DNA of 64,000 nucleotides from Frigoribacterium sp. ACAM 257. Its GTDB lineage: Bacteria > Actinomycetota > Actinomycetes > Actinomycetales > Microbacteriaceae. The translations under genes and the position numbers were made by a program. The stretch covers positions 1 to 64,000 of the forward strand of contig NZ_VOLO01000004.1 in the NCBI RefSeq assembly GCF_007954365.1. The letters run 5' to 3'. Positions 33,130 to 43,065 of the stretch are shown here, one piece after another (the first letter of the stretch is position 1; every line of letters starts with the position of its first letter). The notes below the pieces were generated by a model. That model made no database searches. It was not told where the DNA came from and worked only from the letters and a program-made list of their open reading frames with translations.

Positions 33130-33956
33130 ATGCGCCCACGCGCCCGCACCACCTCCGCTGCCCGCACCTCCTCGTCCGCTCGTCCGCGCGTCGTCGGCGC
33201 CGCCGTCGCGTCCGCCGCCGGGCTCGCGCTCGCCCTCGCCGCGCCCGTCGCCGCCCAGGCCCATGTCGAGCTCGAGGCGTCGTCGACCGCTCCCGCGGCG
33301 CTGAGCGTGCTGACCCTCGCGGTCGGCCACGGCTGCGAGGGATCCCCCACCACCTCCCTCGCCGTCACGTTCCCCCCCCCGAGGTCCAGGCCGTGACGCC
33401 GACCGTCAAGCCCGGCTGGTCGATCACCGAGTCGCCCGCCGCCTCCGCTGAGGGCACCGCGGCCGAGACCGCGGAGGCCGAGGCGACGGGCACCGACACC
33501 GACACCGGCACCGGCACCGGCACCACGGTCACCTGGACCGCCGAGCCCGGCTCCGCCCTGCCCGACGGCCTCCGCGACACGGTCGCCGTCTCGGCCCTGC
33601 TCCCGGTCGGGGGTGAGGCCGGCGACCTCGTCGCGTTCCCCACCGTGCAGACCTGCGAGGTCGGCTCGTACGACTGGGTCGAGCTCGCGGAGGCGGGCTC
33701 CGACGCCGAGCCCGCGTCCCCGGCGCCGGCCCTGACCCTCACCGAGGCGAGCGGCGGCGACGCGGGCGGCAGCAGCAGCAGCACCGACGGCGCCGCTGCG
33801 ACCGGCACGCAGGAGGCGGCAGCCGCCTCGTCGGCCGTCGCCCCCGTCGACGAGACGGCCAGGGCCCTCGCCCTCGGAGCCCTCGTCGTCGGAGTCGTCG
33901 GGCTCGTGCTGCTCACGACGACCCTGCGCCGCCGTGCCGCGGAGGCCGGCCGATGA
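33130..33956 (+). pseudogene. YcnI-like (DUF1775) copper-binding protein gene interrupted at a C9 tract
   Basis: The first frame (from 33130) encodes a signal peptide ending PVAAQAHVELEASSTAPA, then LSVLTLAVGHGCEGSPTTSLAVTFP, the classic YcnI opening with the mature N-terminal His. At nine consecutive C (33372-33380) the frame breaks and stops at 33396. The family sequence resumes in another frame as EVQAVTPTVKPGWSI and runs to a C-terminal membrane segment (ALALGALVVGVVGLVLL) and stop at 33956, which overlaps the PepSY gene by ATGA. Seven or ten C would restore one protein. It could be a real inactivation, phase variation by slippage, or a sequencing error. Confidence 0.85.
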
Positions 33957-35410
33957 GCGGGATCGGCACCTGGCTCGGCCCCCTCCTGCTGCGACTGCAC
34001 TTCTGGGCGGCGATCGTGGTGGGGCCGTTCATCCTCGTCGCGGCCCTGACGGGGGCCGCGTACGCGATCGCGCCGACGCTCGAGAAGGCCGTCTACGCCG
34101 ACGAGCTCACCGCTCCCGGCACCGGCCCCGCGCTGCCGCTCGCCGTCCAGGTCGAGGCGGCCGAGCAGGTCGTCGGAGACGGCGGCGAGCTCGTCGCCGT
34201 GCGCCCCGCACCCGAGCCCGGCGACACGACGCGCGTGCAGTTCACGGGCGACGACCTGATCGAGAGCCAGACCCGGGCGGTCTTCGTCGACCCGGCGACG
34301 GCCGAGATCCGCGGCGACCTGCCCGTCTACGGCACGAGCGGCTCGCTGCCCCTGCGCACGACGATCTCCGACCTGCACCGCAGCCTCGGGCTCGGCGACG
34401 TCGGCCGCCTCTACAGCGAGCTCGCCGCCAGCTGGCTCGGCGTCGTCGTGCTCGCGGGCCTCGGCCTGTGGATCGCCCGCCGCCGCCGGGCACGAGGACC
34501 AGGACAGGCGAGGGCACGTGCACGACGCGACCTCGTGCGACCCGACCTCCGTGCGACGGGACTGCGGCGGCTGTTCTCGTGGCACGCCTCGGTCGGCGTC
34601 GTGCTGACCCTCGGGGCGCTGTTCCTCTCGGCGACGGGCATCACCTGGTCGCAGCACGCCGGCGACGACGTCACCGCGCTGCGGGCCGCGCTCAGCTGGA
34701 CCGCTCCGACGCTCGACACCGCGCTGCCGGCCGAGAGCAGCGACGCAGCGGGCGCAGGCACGAGCACAGGCACAGGAGGCGCGGCACCCGACCCCGAGGA
34801 CGTCGCAGCCGACCCGCACGCCGGGCACCACGGAGCCGCCGCACCCGGGGTCGTGGACGTCGACCCTGCCCTGTTCGACGACGTGCTCGCCGTCGCGCAG
34901 ACGGTGAACGTCGACACCGGCCTCGTCGAGATCAAGCCGCCCGCCGACGCCGACAGCGCCTGGACCGTCACCGAGATCAAGAGGAGCTGGCCGACCCAGG
35001 TCGACTCCACGGCGGTCGACGGCACGACGCTCGCCGTCGTCGACCGGACCGACTTCGCCGACCACCCGCTGATGGCGAAGCTGGCCCGCTGGGGCGTCGA
35101 CACGCACATGGGCACCATGTTCGGCCTGCCGAACCAGCTCCTCCTCGTCGTGACGGCACTCGGGGTCGCCGCGATGGTCGTGTTCGGCTACCTGATGTGG
35201 TGGCGACGCGGCGGCGCAGGAGGTGCGGGCCGGTTCCGCACCGGACGCCCCGCCCCCGCAGGCGCGCTCGTCCGCGCCCCGTGGCAGGGCCTCGTCGCGG
35301 TCGTCGCCGTGGGCCTCGTGGTGGGCCTGTTCCTGCCGATGGTCGGGCTCGGGCTCGTGCTGTTCGTCGTGGTCGACGCCCTCGTGACGGCGGCCCGCAC
35401 GCGCGCGTAG
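33953..35410 (+). CDS. PepSY-associated transmembrane protein
   Basis: 485 residues. The start LLRLHFWAAIVVGPFILVAALTGAAYAI is the typical first helix of PepSY_TM proteins; DLHRSLGLGDVGRLYSELAASWLGVVVLAGLGLWI and FSWHASVGVVLTLGALFLSATGITW follow, each with conserved His. An extracytoplasmic loop carries DPHAGHHGAA. The end has further helices. Such proteins occur with copper or iron transport genes. Its ATG overlaps the stop of the YcnI-like gene, supporting joint function. Confidence 0.88.
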   Translation: MSGIGTWLGPLLLRLHFWAAIVVGPFILVAALTGAAYAIAPTLEKAVYADELTAPGTGPALPLAVQVEAAEQVVGDGGELVAVRPAPEPGDTTRVQFTGDDLIESQTRAVFVDPATAEIRGDLPVYGTSGSLPLRTTISDLHRSLGLGDVGRLYSELAASWLGVVVLAGLGLWIARRRRARGPGQARARARRDLVRPDLRATGLRRLFSWHASVGVVLTLGALFLSATGITWSQHAGDDVTALRAALSWTAPTLDTALPAESSDAAGAGTSTGTGGAAPDPEDVAADPHAGHHGAAAPGVVDVDPALFDDVLAVAQTVNVDTGLVEIKPPADADSAWTVTEIKRSWPTQVDSTAVDGTTLAVVDRTDFADHPLMAKLARWGVDTHMGTMFGLPNQLLLVVTALGVAAMVVFGYLMWWRRGGAGGAGRFRTGRPAPAGALVRAPWQGLVAVVAVGLVVGLFLPMVGLGLVLFVVVDALVTAARTRA

Positions 35411-35447
35411 CGGCACGTCCCGGCAGCTCCGTCTCGGCGGCTCACGG

Positions 35448-35493
35448 GGCCCGCGGGACCCGCGGGACCCGCCTCGAGCGGGCCCCGCGGGCC
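35448..35493 (+). terminator. GC-rich hairpin between convergent genes
   Basis: GGCCCGCGG pairs with CCGCGGGCC and an inner CCCGC with GCGGG around CTCGA. It lies 37 bp after the PepSY stop, before the convergent endoglycosidase gene. Confidence 0.65.
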
Positions 35494-35508
35494 TCAGGGG
35501 CCCCCGGC

Positions 35509-36498
35509 TCAGCGGTAGAGGGCGTCCTGCCCGTAGAGCGGCTGCGTGAAGCTCGAGACGAACTCGCTGCGGTCGCCACCGGGCAGGCTGTACGTGAGGA
35601 ACACGCCGTAGCCCTCGTCGATCGTGCGCTGGGCCAGAGCCGCCGCCGTGGTCGCCGACGTCGCCTGGATGTCGACCGCCGCGGGCGACAGCTGCTGCTT
35701 GCCGAGTCCGGGGATCGCCGGCACCCGCCAGCTGCCGTAGTAGGGGTTCCACGCGTAGTCGAGCTGCGCGTTCACGGCCGGGTCGGTGGCGGCGAGGCTC
35801 GCCGAGGCCGGGCCGATGTCGTAGAACGACAGCACGGCGTCCGGCAGCTCGGCGCGGAGGGCCGAGATCAGCCAGCCGGCGGACCGGTCGTTCGGCTGCG
35901 GGGTGCCGCCGACCCCGTAGTCGGAGTACTCGTCGTCGAGGTCGACCCCGTCGAGGCCGTACCGCTCGACGACGTCGGCGACCTGCGCGGCGAAGTCGGC
36001 CGCCGCCTCCGGCGAGGTGAAGTTCGCGATGCCCGCGCCCTGGTGGTTGCCGAGCACGGACAGCGAGACGTCGATGCCCTTCGCCTGGAGCGGCCTGATC
36101 TGGTTCGCGGCGTCGTCGAGGGTGGCCTGCACCCGGTCGTTCAGCGACAAGACCGCCTTCGACCCGTCGTGGTCGATGTTCGCCGCGAAGATGATCGCGA
36201 CGTCGAAGGCGTTCGAGCCGTCCTCCAGCGTGTAGCGGCCGACGTTGCTCAGGTCCTCGTCGTTGACCTCGACGTAGGCGATGCTGGTCGGCCCGGCGCC
36301 CGCGGCGGAGACCGCACTCCCGGCGCCTCCCTCCGCCGATGCCGAGGCCGACGCGGACGCCGTGCCGGCGACTGCTGCGGGGACGGCGACCACCGCGACC
36401 GCGACGGCGGCGAGCAGCCGTCTGGCGGCCCTCGCCCGACTGGGTCGGCGGCTGCTCACGGCGGCGTCGTGCTGCTTCTCGTTCTCGTTCTCGTGCAT
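35509..36498 (-). CDS. Secreted EndoH-like GH18 endo-beta-N-acetylglucosaminidase
   Basis: 329 residues. A Sec signal peptide (basic RARAARR, then LLAAVAVAVVAVPAAVAG, Ala-Ser-Ala cleavage region near 48) leads to a GH18 barrel: TSIAYVEVNDEDLSNVGRYT, VSLSVLGNHQGAGIANF and the catalytic DGVDLDDE (Asp183 to Glu190), followed by YSDYG, as in EndoH. It ends with a Gln/Tyr-rich segment (AWNPYYGSW, YGVFLTYSLPGG). Enzymes of this kind cut between the two core GlcNAc residues of high-mannose N-glycans. RBS GAGGAG; its own promoter carries the LacI operator shared with the importer operon, tying it to the mannosidases next door. High confidence on family, moderate on substrate. Confidence 0.88.
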   Translation of the reverse strand: MHENENEKQHDAAVSSRRPSRARAARRLLAAVAVAVVAVPAAVAGTASASASASAEGGAGSAVSAAGAGPTSIAYVEVNDEDLSNVGRYTLEDGSNAFDVAIIFAANIDHDGSKAVLSLNDRVQATLDDAANQIRPLQAKGIDVSLSVLGNHQGAGIANFTSPEAAADFAAQVADVVERYGLDGVDLDDEYSDYGVGGTPQPNDRSAGWLISALRAELPDAVLSFYDIGPASASLAATDPAVNAQLDYAWNPYYGSWRVPAIPGLGKQQLSPAAVDIQATSATTAAALAQRTIDEGYGVFLTYSLPGGDRSEFVSSFTQPLYGQDALYR

Positions 36499-36549
36499 GT
36501 CACTCCTCGTCGAGCGGTGCAGCGGTCGCGGATGTCGGCCGCTGCCTCG

Positions 36550-36578
36550 ACCATCCACGACTTAAACGCTTTAGTCAA
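36550..36578 (-). promoter_or_regulatory. Endoglycosidase promoter with LacI-type operator
   Basis: On the minus strand TTGACT (36578-36573), 17 bp, GATGGT (36555-36550). The 16-bp near-palindrome at 36560-36575 (ACTTAAACGCTTTAGT on the + strand) overlaps the -35 box. The same arrangement occurs at 47640-47668. Confidence 0.75.
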
Positions 36579-36651
36579 CGATCGCTCCGGAGCCGGAGCC
36601 GGAGCCGGAGCGGAGCGGGCCCGAGCCGGCGGCGGAGGCGCTCGAGACCCG

Positions 36652-39600
36652 TCAGCCCAGCACCTCGACCTGCAGGAGGCGGAGGTCGCCCACCGCAGTC
36701 AGCCTCACTCCGTGCACGTCAGCGTCCGCACCCGGCGCCGCACCCGGCGACGCGGGCGGCGACACGACGGGCGCTCGGAACACCCTGGTCTGCCCTGGCC
36801 GATCGAAGACCTCTTCCTCCCGGTGGTCGACACCTGCCGACGTCGAGGCCGCTCCCCCTCCGTCGAGCGCCTCGAGGGTCCACGAGAACGCCCCGGGCTC
36901 CTCGACCGTCACCGTGTAGAGACCCACGGAGGCGACGGGCGTCGCGAAGTCGAGCTCGACGGCCTGCCCCGCCGCGACGCGCACAGGGCGTGCGGCCTCG
37001 TCGTCCACGAGCGCGGCGGCGTGCCGGACGCCCGAGGCACGCCCGCCCGCCGTCGCGTCGCGGATCTCTCGCCGGTGTCCGTGCTGCTGCGACGCGGAGA
37101 AGGGCCTCGATGCGGCCGCCCACCCACAGGGCGTCGTCGACAGCTCGAACTCGATCGTCGCACCGGCCACGAGACGTGCGTGGTCGATGGACACGTCGTG
37201 CCACTCGACGCCGTCGACGAGCACCCGCCGGACGAAGCGTCCCCCCTCGTCGGGGTTCGTCACGACCAGCGTGATCGGGGGGCCGCCCTGCGGCCGCAGG
37301 ACGGTGCGCTCGACCGCCGGGGGCAGCAGCAGGTAGCTGCCCGAGGCCGGCACCAACGGATAGAGGCCGATCGTGGCGAAGATCCACCACGCGCTCATCT
37401 CGCCGTTGTCCTCGTCGCCCGGGTAGCCCTGGCCGAGGTCGGATCCGACGAAGAGCCGGTCGAGCGCGTCCCGGACGACGCGGTGAGCGTCGTCGTGCCT
37501 CCCGGCGAACGCGTACATGAAGGGGATGTGGTGGGCCGGCTGGTTCGAGAGGCCGAGCATGCCGCGACGGACGTCGCGCGCCTCCGTCATCTCGTGGATG
37601 GCGAAGCCGTACGACCCCGACAGCGACGCCGCCCCGGTCTCCGGCTGGGCGAAGAACCGGTCGAGCGCGGCCCCGAGCGCCTCCTCGCCGCCGTGCAGCT
37701 CGGCGAGGCCCGCACCGTCGTGCGGCACAGTGAACGCCGTGCCCCAGGCGTTCGTCTCGGTGTAGTCGTGCCCCCACTCGGCCGGGTCGAAGCTCTCGGC
37801 GGGCACGCGCCACCCGCCGTCGGGGCGGCGACCGACGAAGAAGCCGCGGGCGCGGTCGAAGACGGTGCGGTACTGGGCCGACCGCCGGGCGAACCACTCC
37901 GCCTCGGCGCTCGCACGCTCGTGCTCCGGCGTGCCCGGCTCGTGGCGCGCGGCGACGAGGGCGGCGAGCCGGGAGGTCGACCAGTCGTTGATCGCCGCGT
38001 CGAGGGTCCACGACATCCCCTCGGGGGTGTCCGTGTCGACCCAGCCGCGGAACAGCCCGGGGTGCAGGCCCTTGCGGCCGACCCGGCGGTCGGTGGGCGG
38101 CACCGTCGCGTTCGTGACGGCGCTCGCGTAGGCCTGCTCCAGGTCGAGCCCGGGCACGCCCTTGACGAGCAGGTCGGCGAAGACGGTGTCGCTGGTCGTG
38201 CCGGTCATCACGTCCTCGGCGCCGGGCGCGCTCCAGCGCGGGGTCCACCCGCCGTCGAGGTGGTGCTGCACGAAGCCCTGGGCGAGCGCGCCCGCCGACG
38301 ACGGCGTGAGCAGGCCGAGCAGGGGCCAGGCTGTGCGGTAGGTGTCCCAGAAGCCGTTCGTCGACGAGTACGGCCCGACGACGACCTCGGCGGCGGCGAC
38401 GGCGCCTGCCCCGGCACCGGGACCGGCCTCGGCGCCCGGGGCGGCGTCGCGGATCGGCGAGGACAGCACGCTGCCGTACGGGCTGCGCGACCGCGCCGGC
38501 CCGCCCGCCGGGGACTCGCCGTGCCGGGTCGGGAACGAGAAGAGCCGCGCGAGTCCGCTGTACAGCGACACCCGCTGGTCGAGCGTCGCGCCGCGCACCT
38601 CGACCGTGTCGAGCGCCTCGGCCCAGCGTCGCTCCGCCTCTGCGCCCATCTCGTCGAATCCGCCTGCCGCCGCCAGGTTCACCCTCGCCTCGTCACGGCC
38701 GACCGTCGAGATGCCCAGCAGCACGTCGACGGGCCCCGAGGAGGCGTCGACCACGACCCAGCCCCGCAGCCGGCCGCTCCGGACCGTCAGGTGCTCGCGA
38801 GGGTCGTCGTGCGTCGCCGGGCCGACGCGCAGGTGCACGAAGTGCGGCGGAGTCTCCGGCCGGTCGTCGAGGACGAGGTCGACGACCAGGTCGTCGCCCT
38901 CTCGCACCAGCGACACGTCGGCCACGGTGCCGTGGTGGTCGAGCACGACGGAGGAGGTCGGGCCCGCGAACGAGAAGCGCATCCCGAGCGCGAAGTCGCC
39001 GGCGGTCAGCGCCGCGTCCACTCCCCCGTCGAGCCGGACCCGGTACAGGTGCGGCCAGTCGACCTCGTCCGCGTGGTCGAAGCCGAGCGCCCGCCCCGTC
39101 GGCGAGACGTCCGGCTGTGCGGAGGGGCTCGGCATCACCTGGAACACGCCGCGGTCGCCCATCCACGGACTCGGCAGGTGCGAGGTCGCGAAGGCCTGCA
39201 GCGTGGGGCGGTTGTCGCTCGCCCGGTTGTGCTCGTGCCAGGAGTAGGGCCAGTCCGACTTCGTGGCGTCGGTGGTCGGCAGGCCGAGGACGCCCCCGTG
39301 GGGCACCGAGACGTGCGGTGCCGTGTTGCCGCGCGAGAACCGGCCGGAGGACTGCGTGCCCCGGGTGGTGCGAACGTGGTCGAGCGGCGTGGCCGGCTCG
39401 ACGGGACGCGGCGCGATGCCGACGTCGTCGACGAAGACGACGAGGTCGCGCGCGGCGGACGCCCTGGCCGTCACGACGACGCGCTGCACGCGGCGGCCGG
39501 CGCACGGGCCGAGGTCGACGGTCCGCAGGTTCCACTGGTCGACCCAGAGGCGCTCGGCGGCCGCCTGGTCGTCGGGGCCGAGGCGGCCGCCGTACTGGTC

Positions 39601-39930
39601 GACCGCCTCCGGGAGGTCGGTCAGCCAGCCGCCGTCGTCGAACTGGACGTCGAGCGCGACCGCCGTCGCGTCCCAGAGGCTGTCGAAGGGCGCGTCGGCC
39701 CCGACCGGGCAGACCTGCCAGCTCAGCTGGTCGAGCACGTCGACGGGGTGCCCGGTCGCGACCGGGAGGTCGGCCCGGACGAGGCCGGCGCCGGCGTCCA
39801 CGTCGAGGCGCCACGCCTCGAGCGACGTCGCGCCGACCCCCGGCCTCGCGGCGACCGGCGCGGACGGGCCCCCGTCGCGACGCAGGGCGCCGAGCTCGAC
39901 GACGCCGTCGGGCCGCGTCTCGCCCGTCAC
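36652..39930 (-). CDS. GH92 alpha-mannosidase
   Basis: About 1092 residues from a GTG at 39930 that overlaps the GH38 stop (GTGA). The N-terminal beta-sandwich is followed by SSGRFSRGNTAPHVSVPHGGVLGLP, typical of GH92, then the (alpha/alpha)6 domain with TYRTAWPLLGL, ETNAWGTAFTVPHD and the calcium-site/catalytic region YPGDEDNGEMSAWWIFATIGLYP near residue 840, and PLVPASGSYLLLPPAVE. GH92 enzymes are calcium-dependent exo-alpha-mannosidases. No signal peptide is seen, so it should work in the cytoplasm, unlike the exported GH92 enzymes of Bacteroidetes. A jelly-roll-like extension of about 250 residues precedes and a sandwich domain closes the protein. Linkage preference cannot be read from sequence. 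Confidence 0.9.
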   Translation of the reverse strand: MTGETRPDGVVELGALRRDGGPSAPVAARPGVGATSLEAWRLDVDAGAGLVRADLPVATGHPVDVLDQLSWQVCPVGADAPFDSLWDATAVALDVQFDDGGWLTDLPEAVDQYGGRLGPDDQAAAERLWVDQWNLRTVDLGPCAGRRVQRVVVTARASAARDLVVFVDDVGIAPRPVEPATPLDHVRTTRGTQSSGRFSRGNTAPHVSVPHGGVLGLPTTDATKSDWPYSWHEHNRASDNRPTLQAFATSHLPSPWMGDRGVFQVMPSPSAQPDVSPTGRALGFDHADEVDWPHLYRVRLDGGVDAALTAGDFALGMRFSFAGPTSSVVLDHHGTVADVSLVREGDDLVVDLVLDDRPETPPHFVHLRVGPATHDDPREHLTVRSGRLRGWVVVDASSGPVDVLLGISTVGRDEARVNLAAAGGFDEMGAEAERRWAEALDTVEVRGATLDQRVSLYSGLARLFSFPTRHGESPAGGPARSRSPYGSVLSSPIRDAAPGAEAGPGAGAGAVAAAEVVVGPYSSTNGFWDTYRTAWPLLGLLTPSSAGALAQGFVQHHLDGGWTPRWSAPGAEDVMTGTTSDTVFADLLVKGVPGLDLEQAYASAVTNATVPPTDRRVGRKGLHPGLFRGWVDTDTPEGMSWTLDAAINDWSTSRLAALVAARHEPGTPEHERASAEAEWFARRSAQYRTVFDRARGFFVGRRPDGGWRVPAESFDPAEWGHDYTETNAWGTAFTVPHDGAGLAELHGGEEALGAALDRFFAQPETGAASLSGSYGFAIHEMTEARDVRRGMLGLSNQPAHHIPFMYAFAGRHDDAHRVVRDALDRLFVGSDLGQGYPGDEDNGEMSAWWIFATIGLYPLVPASGSYLLLPPAVERTVLRPQGGPPITLVVTNPDEGGRFVRRVLVDGVEWHDVSIDHARLVAGATIEFELSTTPCGWAAASRPFSASQQHGHRREIRDATAGGRASGVRHAAALVDDEAARPVRVAAGQAVELDFATPVASVGLYTVTVEEPGAFSWTLEALDGGGAASTSAGVDHREEEVFDRPGQTRVFRAPVVSPPASPGAAPGADADVHGVRLTAVGDLRLLQVEVLG

Positions 39931-42900
39931 GAGCTGGCGAGCCCGAAGCGCAGGGTGCGCACCTCGAAGCCGCCCAGGGCGAGCTCGACGGACCCGTCCT
40001 CGCCGAGCCCGTCGGCACCGGCACCGGCACCGGCACCGGCACCGGACAGTGCGCCCTCGAGCAACGAGACGGCCTCGACGCCCGTGACCTCGGCGTCGAC
40101 CCGGACGGTCGCGCGCACCCGGCGGCCGACCGGCTCCCAGAGCCGGACGACGAGGTCGCCCGACCGGTCGTCGGCCAGCTTGACGCTCGACACGAGCACC
40201 CCCTCCGACGCCGTGACGAGGGGCAGGACGCCCCTCGCCCCGGTCGTCGTCGTCCGGTCGACGTTCATCCAGATCCCCTCGGCCGTCGCGCCGGCGAGGT
40301 CGGTGCCGATCACCAGGCCGAACCGGTGGGTCTGCGTGCCCTGGTCGGTCGCCGGGTCGGGGAACCTCGGCGCCCGCAGCAGCGACAGGCGCACCGTCGT
40401 GCTGACGGCCCCGTCGTCGCTGTCGCGGGTGGTGTCGAAGCCGTAGGCCGAGTCGTTGACGAGGGCGACGCCGAAGCCGGGCTCGTCGACCAGCACGAAG
40501 CGGTGCATCGAGGTCTCGAACTTCGCCGCCTCCCACGAGGTGTTGACGTGGGTGGGCCGCCGGACGGCGCCGAACTGCGTCTCGGCCGTCGTGTGCTCGG
40601 CGCGGACGTCGAGCGGGAACGCGACCTTGAGGAACTTCTCGGTCTCGTGCCACTCGGTCTGCTGCGCCCACTCGAGCGTGCGACGGCCCGGCGCGAGGGT
40701 GAGGGTCTGGACAGCGGACGACGCGGAGAACGAGCGTCGGACAACGATCTGCACCGTGCCCGTCTCGTCGACCCGCGCCTCCATGCCGTCGAGCTCGCGC
40801 AGGTCCGTCACCGTGTTGCGGTAGTACCGGTCGACGTCCCACGCGTCCCACATGTTCGGGAAGTCCTGGTGCAGCTGGAGCAGGCCGGCGACCTGCCCGG
40901 GCGCGACGGCGTCACGGCCGGTCGCGAGGTCGACGGCGGAGACGACGAGACCCTGCGCGTCGACCACGACCCGGACCAGCTCGTTGGTCAGGACGAAGCC
41001 GCCGTCGCGGGCGACGAGCTCGACCGGGCGCACGTCGCGCGGCCCGACCACCCGGGCGGAGAACGCGGCCACGCCGTCGCGGGCGACCGGCGACGAGTTG
41101 ACCTCGATCTCGAGGTCGCCCTCTCCGACGAGGGCGGCCTGCGACCGCTCGACGATCGCCCTGGTGGCGGCCTCGACGCGGGCGTACTCCGCGACGGCCT
41201 CTCGGTGCACCCACGCGATCGACGTCCCCGGCAGGATGTCGTGGAACTGGTGCAGCAGCACCGTCTGCCAGAGCGAGTCGAGCTCGTCGTACGGGTAGTC
41301 GGCACCGGTGCGCACCGCCGCGGCGGTCGCCCACAGCTCGGCCTCGACCAGGAGGTGCTCGGTGCGCCGGTTGCCCTGCTTGGTCCGGTGCTGCGAGGTC
41401 AGGGTCGCCCGGTGCAGCTCGAGGTACAGCTCGCCCACCCAGACGGGCGGGTCGACGAGCTCGCCCCTGGCCCGCTCGAAGAAGACGTCGGGGTGCTCCC
41501 AGGCCACCCGCGCGCTGCCCTCGAGGTCGGCCAGCCTGGCGGCCTTGCCCGTCATCTCACGAGTCGTGCCCCCGCCGCCGTCGCCCCAGCCGACCGGGGC
41601 GATCGAGCCGCTGGCGAGCCTGTTCTCGCGGAACTGCACCGACGCCTTGGCAACCTCGGCCCCGGACAGCTGGGAGTTGTAGGTGTCCATCGACGGGAAG
41701 TGGGAGAAGGTGCGCGACCCGTCGATCCCCTCCCACTCGAAGGTGTGGTGGGGGAACTTGTTGACCTGGTTCCAGGAGATCTTCTGCGTGAAGAACCACC
41801 GGAACCCGGCGCGGTTCATCAGCTGCGGCAGGGCGGGCGAGTACCCGAAGCTGTCGGGCAGCCAGACTCCGGCGGGGCGGATGCCGAACTCGCGCTCGAA
41901 GAACCGCTGGCCCTGCGAGAACTGCCGCACGATCGACTCGCCGGAGGGCATCACCGTGTCGGACTCGACCCACATGCCGCCGAGCGGCAGGAACCGGCCG
42001 GCCTCGACGGCGGCGACGACACGCGCCCACACCTCGGGGCGGTGCTCCTTCACCCAGGCGTACTGCTGGGCGCTCGACATGCCGTAGACGAAGTCGTCGG
42101 TCTGGTCGATGAGCTCGGTCACCGACGACGCCGTGCGGGCCACCTTGCGGATGGTCTCGCGCACCGGCCACAGCCACGCAGAGTCGATGTGCGCGTGCCC
42201 CACCGCCGAGATCCGGTGCGCCGACGCCTCGGCGGGCGACGCGAGCACCGGTGCCAGGGCGGCCCTCGCGGCGGGCGCCGTCGCGACGAGGTGCTGCAGG
42301 TCGAGCGCGTCGAGGGCGTCGTCGAGGGCCTGGAGCACGCGCATGCGCCGGGGCCCCTGAGGCAGCTCGGCCTGGAGCTCGAGCAGCACCTCGACGTCGA
42401 GCGCCAGCTCGTGCAGCTCCGACTCGAACAGGGCGAGGTCCATCCGTCGGCTCGTGTAGAGCGGACGGGGCGACGAGGTCTGCACGTCGCCCTCGTCGGT
42501 CGGCAGGAAGGGGTGGTAGTCGAGCAGCACCGGGTTCGACGCGCACTCGACGAACCACTCGACCTGCTCGCCGGCTCTCGCCTCGTCGCTGACGAGCACC
42601 CACTGGTTGCGCGGGTTGATCGACTTCACCGGCGTGCCGTCGGCTCGGTAGACGAGGCCCTCGCACTGGAATCCCGGCATGTTGACGTCGAACCCGAGGT
42701 CGACGACGGCCTCGACCCGACGCCCGGCCCAGTCGGCCGGGACGGTGCCCCGCAGCCGGAACCAGGTCGTGCCCCAGGCCGCGCCCCACGGGCTGCCGAC
42801 CTCGTAGGGCTCGTAGCCGAGCGCGAGCCCCTCGGTCGGCGGCACCGGCTCGCCCGGCAGCACGTGCCAGGCGACCTCGAGCGGCACCGACGTCGCGTGC

Positions 42901-42971
42901 ACGGCCGGGACGATGCGCTCGTCGAGCACCCGGCGGGCGCGTCCGATGGTCAGGGGGATGTCGTCGTGCAT
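39927..42971 (-). CDS. GH38 alpha-mannosidase
   Basis: 1014 residues, the normal length for bacterial GH38. The zinc site starts with GHAHIDSAWLWP (residues about 258-269), the nucleophile is Asp373 in WLPDSFGYSPALPQ, and HQFHDILPGTSI supplies late zinc-site histidines. The enzyme is zinc-dependent and retaining, and lacks a signal peptide. It is coupled to GH92 by a 4-bp overlap and follows the GH5 gene by 94 bp. In an N-glycan context it would trim alpha-1,3/1,6-linked mannose after import. A (GA)n run near the C-terminus comes from GGCACC hexanucleotide repeats. Confidence 0.94.
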   Translation of the reverse strand: MHDDIPLTIGRARRVLDERIVPAVHATSVPLEVAWHVLPGEPVPPTEGLALGYEPYEVGSPWGAAWGTTWFRLRGTVPADWAGRRVEAVVDLGFDVNMPGFQCEGLVYRADGTPVKSINPRNQWVLVSDEARAGEQVEWFVECASNPVLLDYHPFLPTDEGDVQTSSPRPLYTSRRMDLALFESELHELALDVEVLLELQAELPQGPRRMRVLQALDDALDALDLQHLVATAPAARAALAPVLASPAEASAHRISAVGHAHIDSAWLWPVRETIRKVARTASSVTELIDQTDDFVYGMSSAQQYAWVKEHRPEVWARVVAAVEAGRFLPLGGMWVESDTVMPSGESIVRQFSQGQRFFEREFGIRPAGVWLPDSFGYSPALPQLMNRAGFRWFFTQKISWNQVNKFPHHTFEWEGIDGSRTFSHFPSMDTYNSQLSGAEVAKASVQFRENRLASGSIAPVGWGDGGGGTTREMTGKAARLADLEGSARVAWEHPDVFFERARGELVDPPVWVGELYLELHRATLTSQHRTKQGNRRTEHLLVEAELWATAAAVRTGADYPYDELDSLWQTVLLHQFHDILPGTSIAWVHREAVAEYARVEAATRAIVERSQAALVGEGDLEIEVNSSPVARDGVAAFSARVVGPRDVRPVELVARDGGFVLTNELVRVVVDAQGLVVSAVDLATGRDAVAPGQVAGLLQLHQDFPNMWDAWDVDRYYRNTVTDLRELDGMEARVDETGTVQIVVRRSFSASSAVQTLTLAPGRRTLEWAQQTEWHETEKFLKVAFPLDVRAEHTTAETQFGAVRRPTHVNTSWEAAKFETSMHRFVLVDEPGFGVALVNDSAYGFDTTRDSDDGAVSTTVRLSLLRAPRFPDPATDQGTQTHRFGLVIGTDLAGATAEGIWMNVDRTTTTGARGVLPLVTASEGVLVSSVKLADDRSGDLVVRLWEPVGRRVRATVRVDAEVTGVEAVSLLEGALSGAGAGAGAGADGLGEDGSVELALGGFEVRTLRFGLASS

Positions 42972-43065
42972 GGTGGCCTCTCGCTGGGCGTCACGGATCT
43001 GGTCAGGTCGGGTCTCGGTCGTTCGGTCGGGGCAGCTCGGGCGGTCAGCTCCAGCAGACCACAGC

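Noticed and set aside
33934-40446. A 2170-codon open frame on the + strand antisense to GH92/GH38
   Set aside because: It runs across several well-supported genes of both strands, its product is Arg/Gly/Val-rich without motifs, and GC-rich codon bias makes such antisense frames common here.
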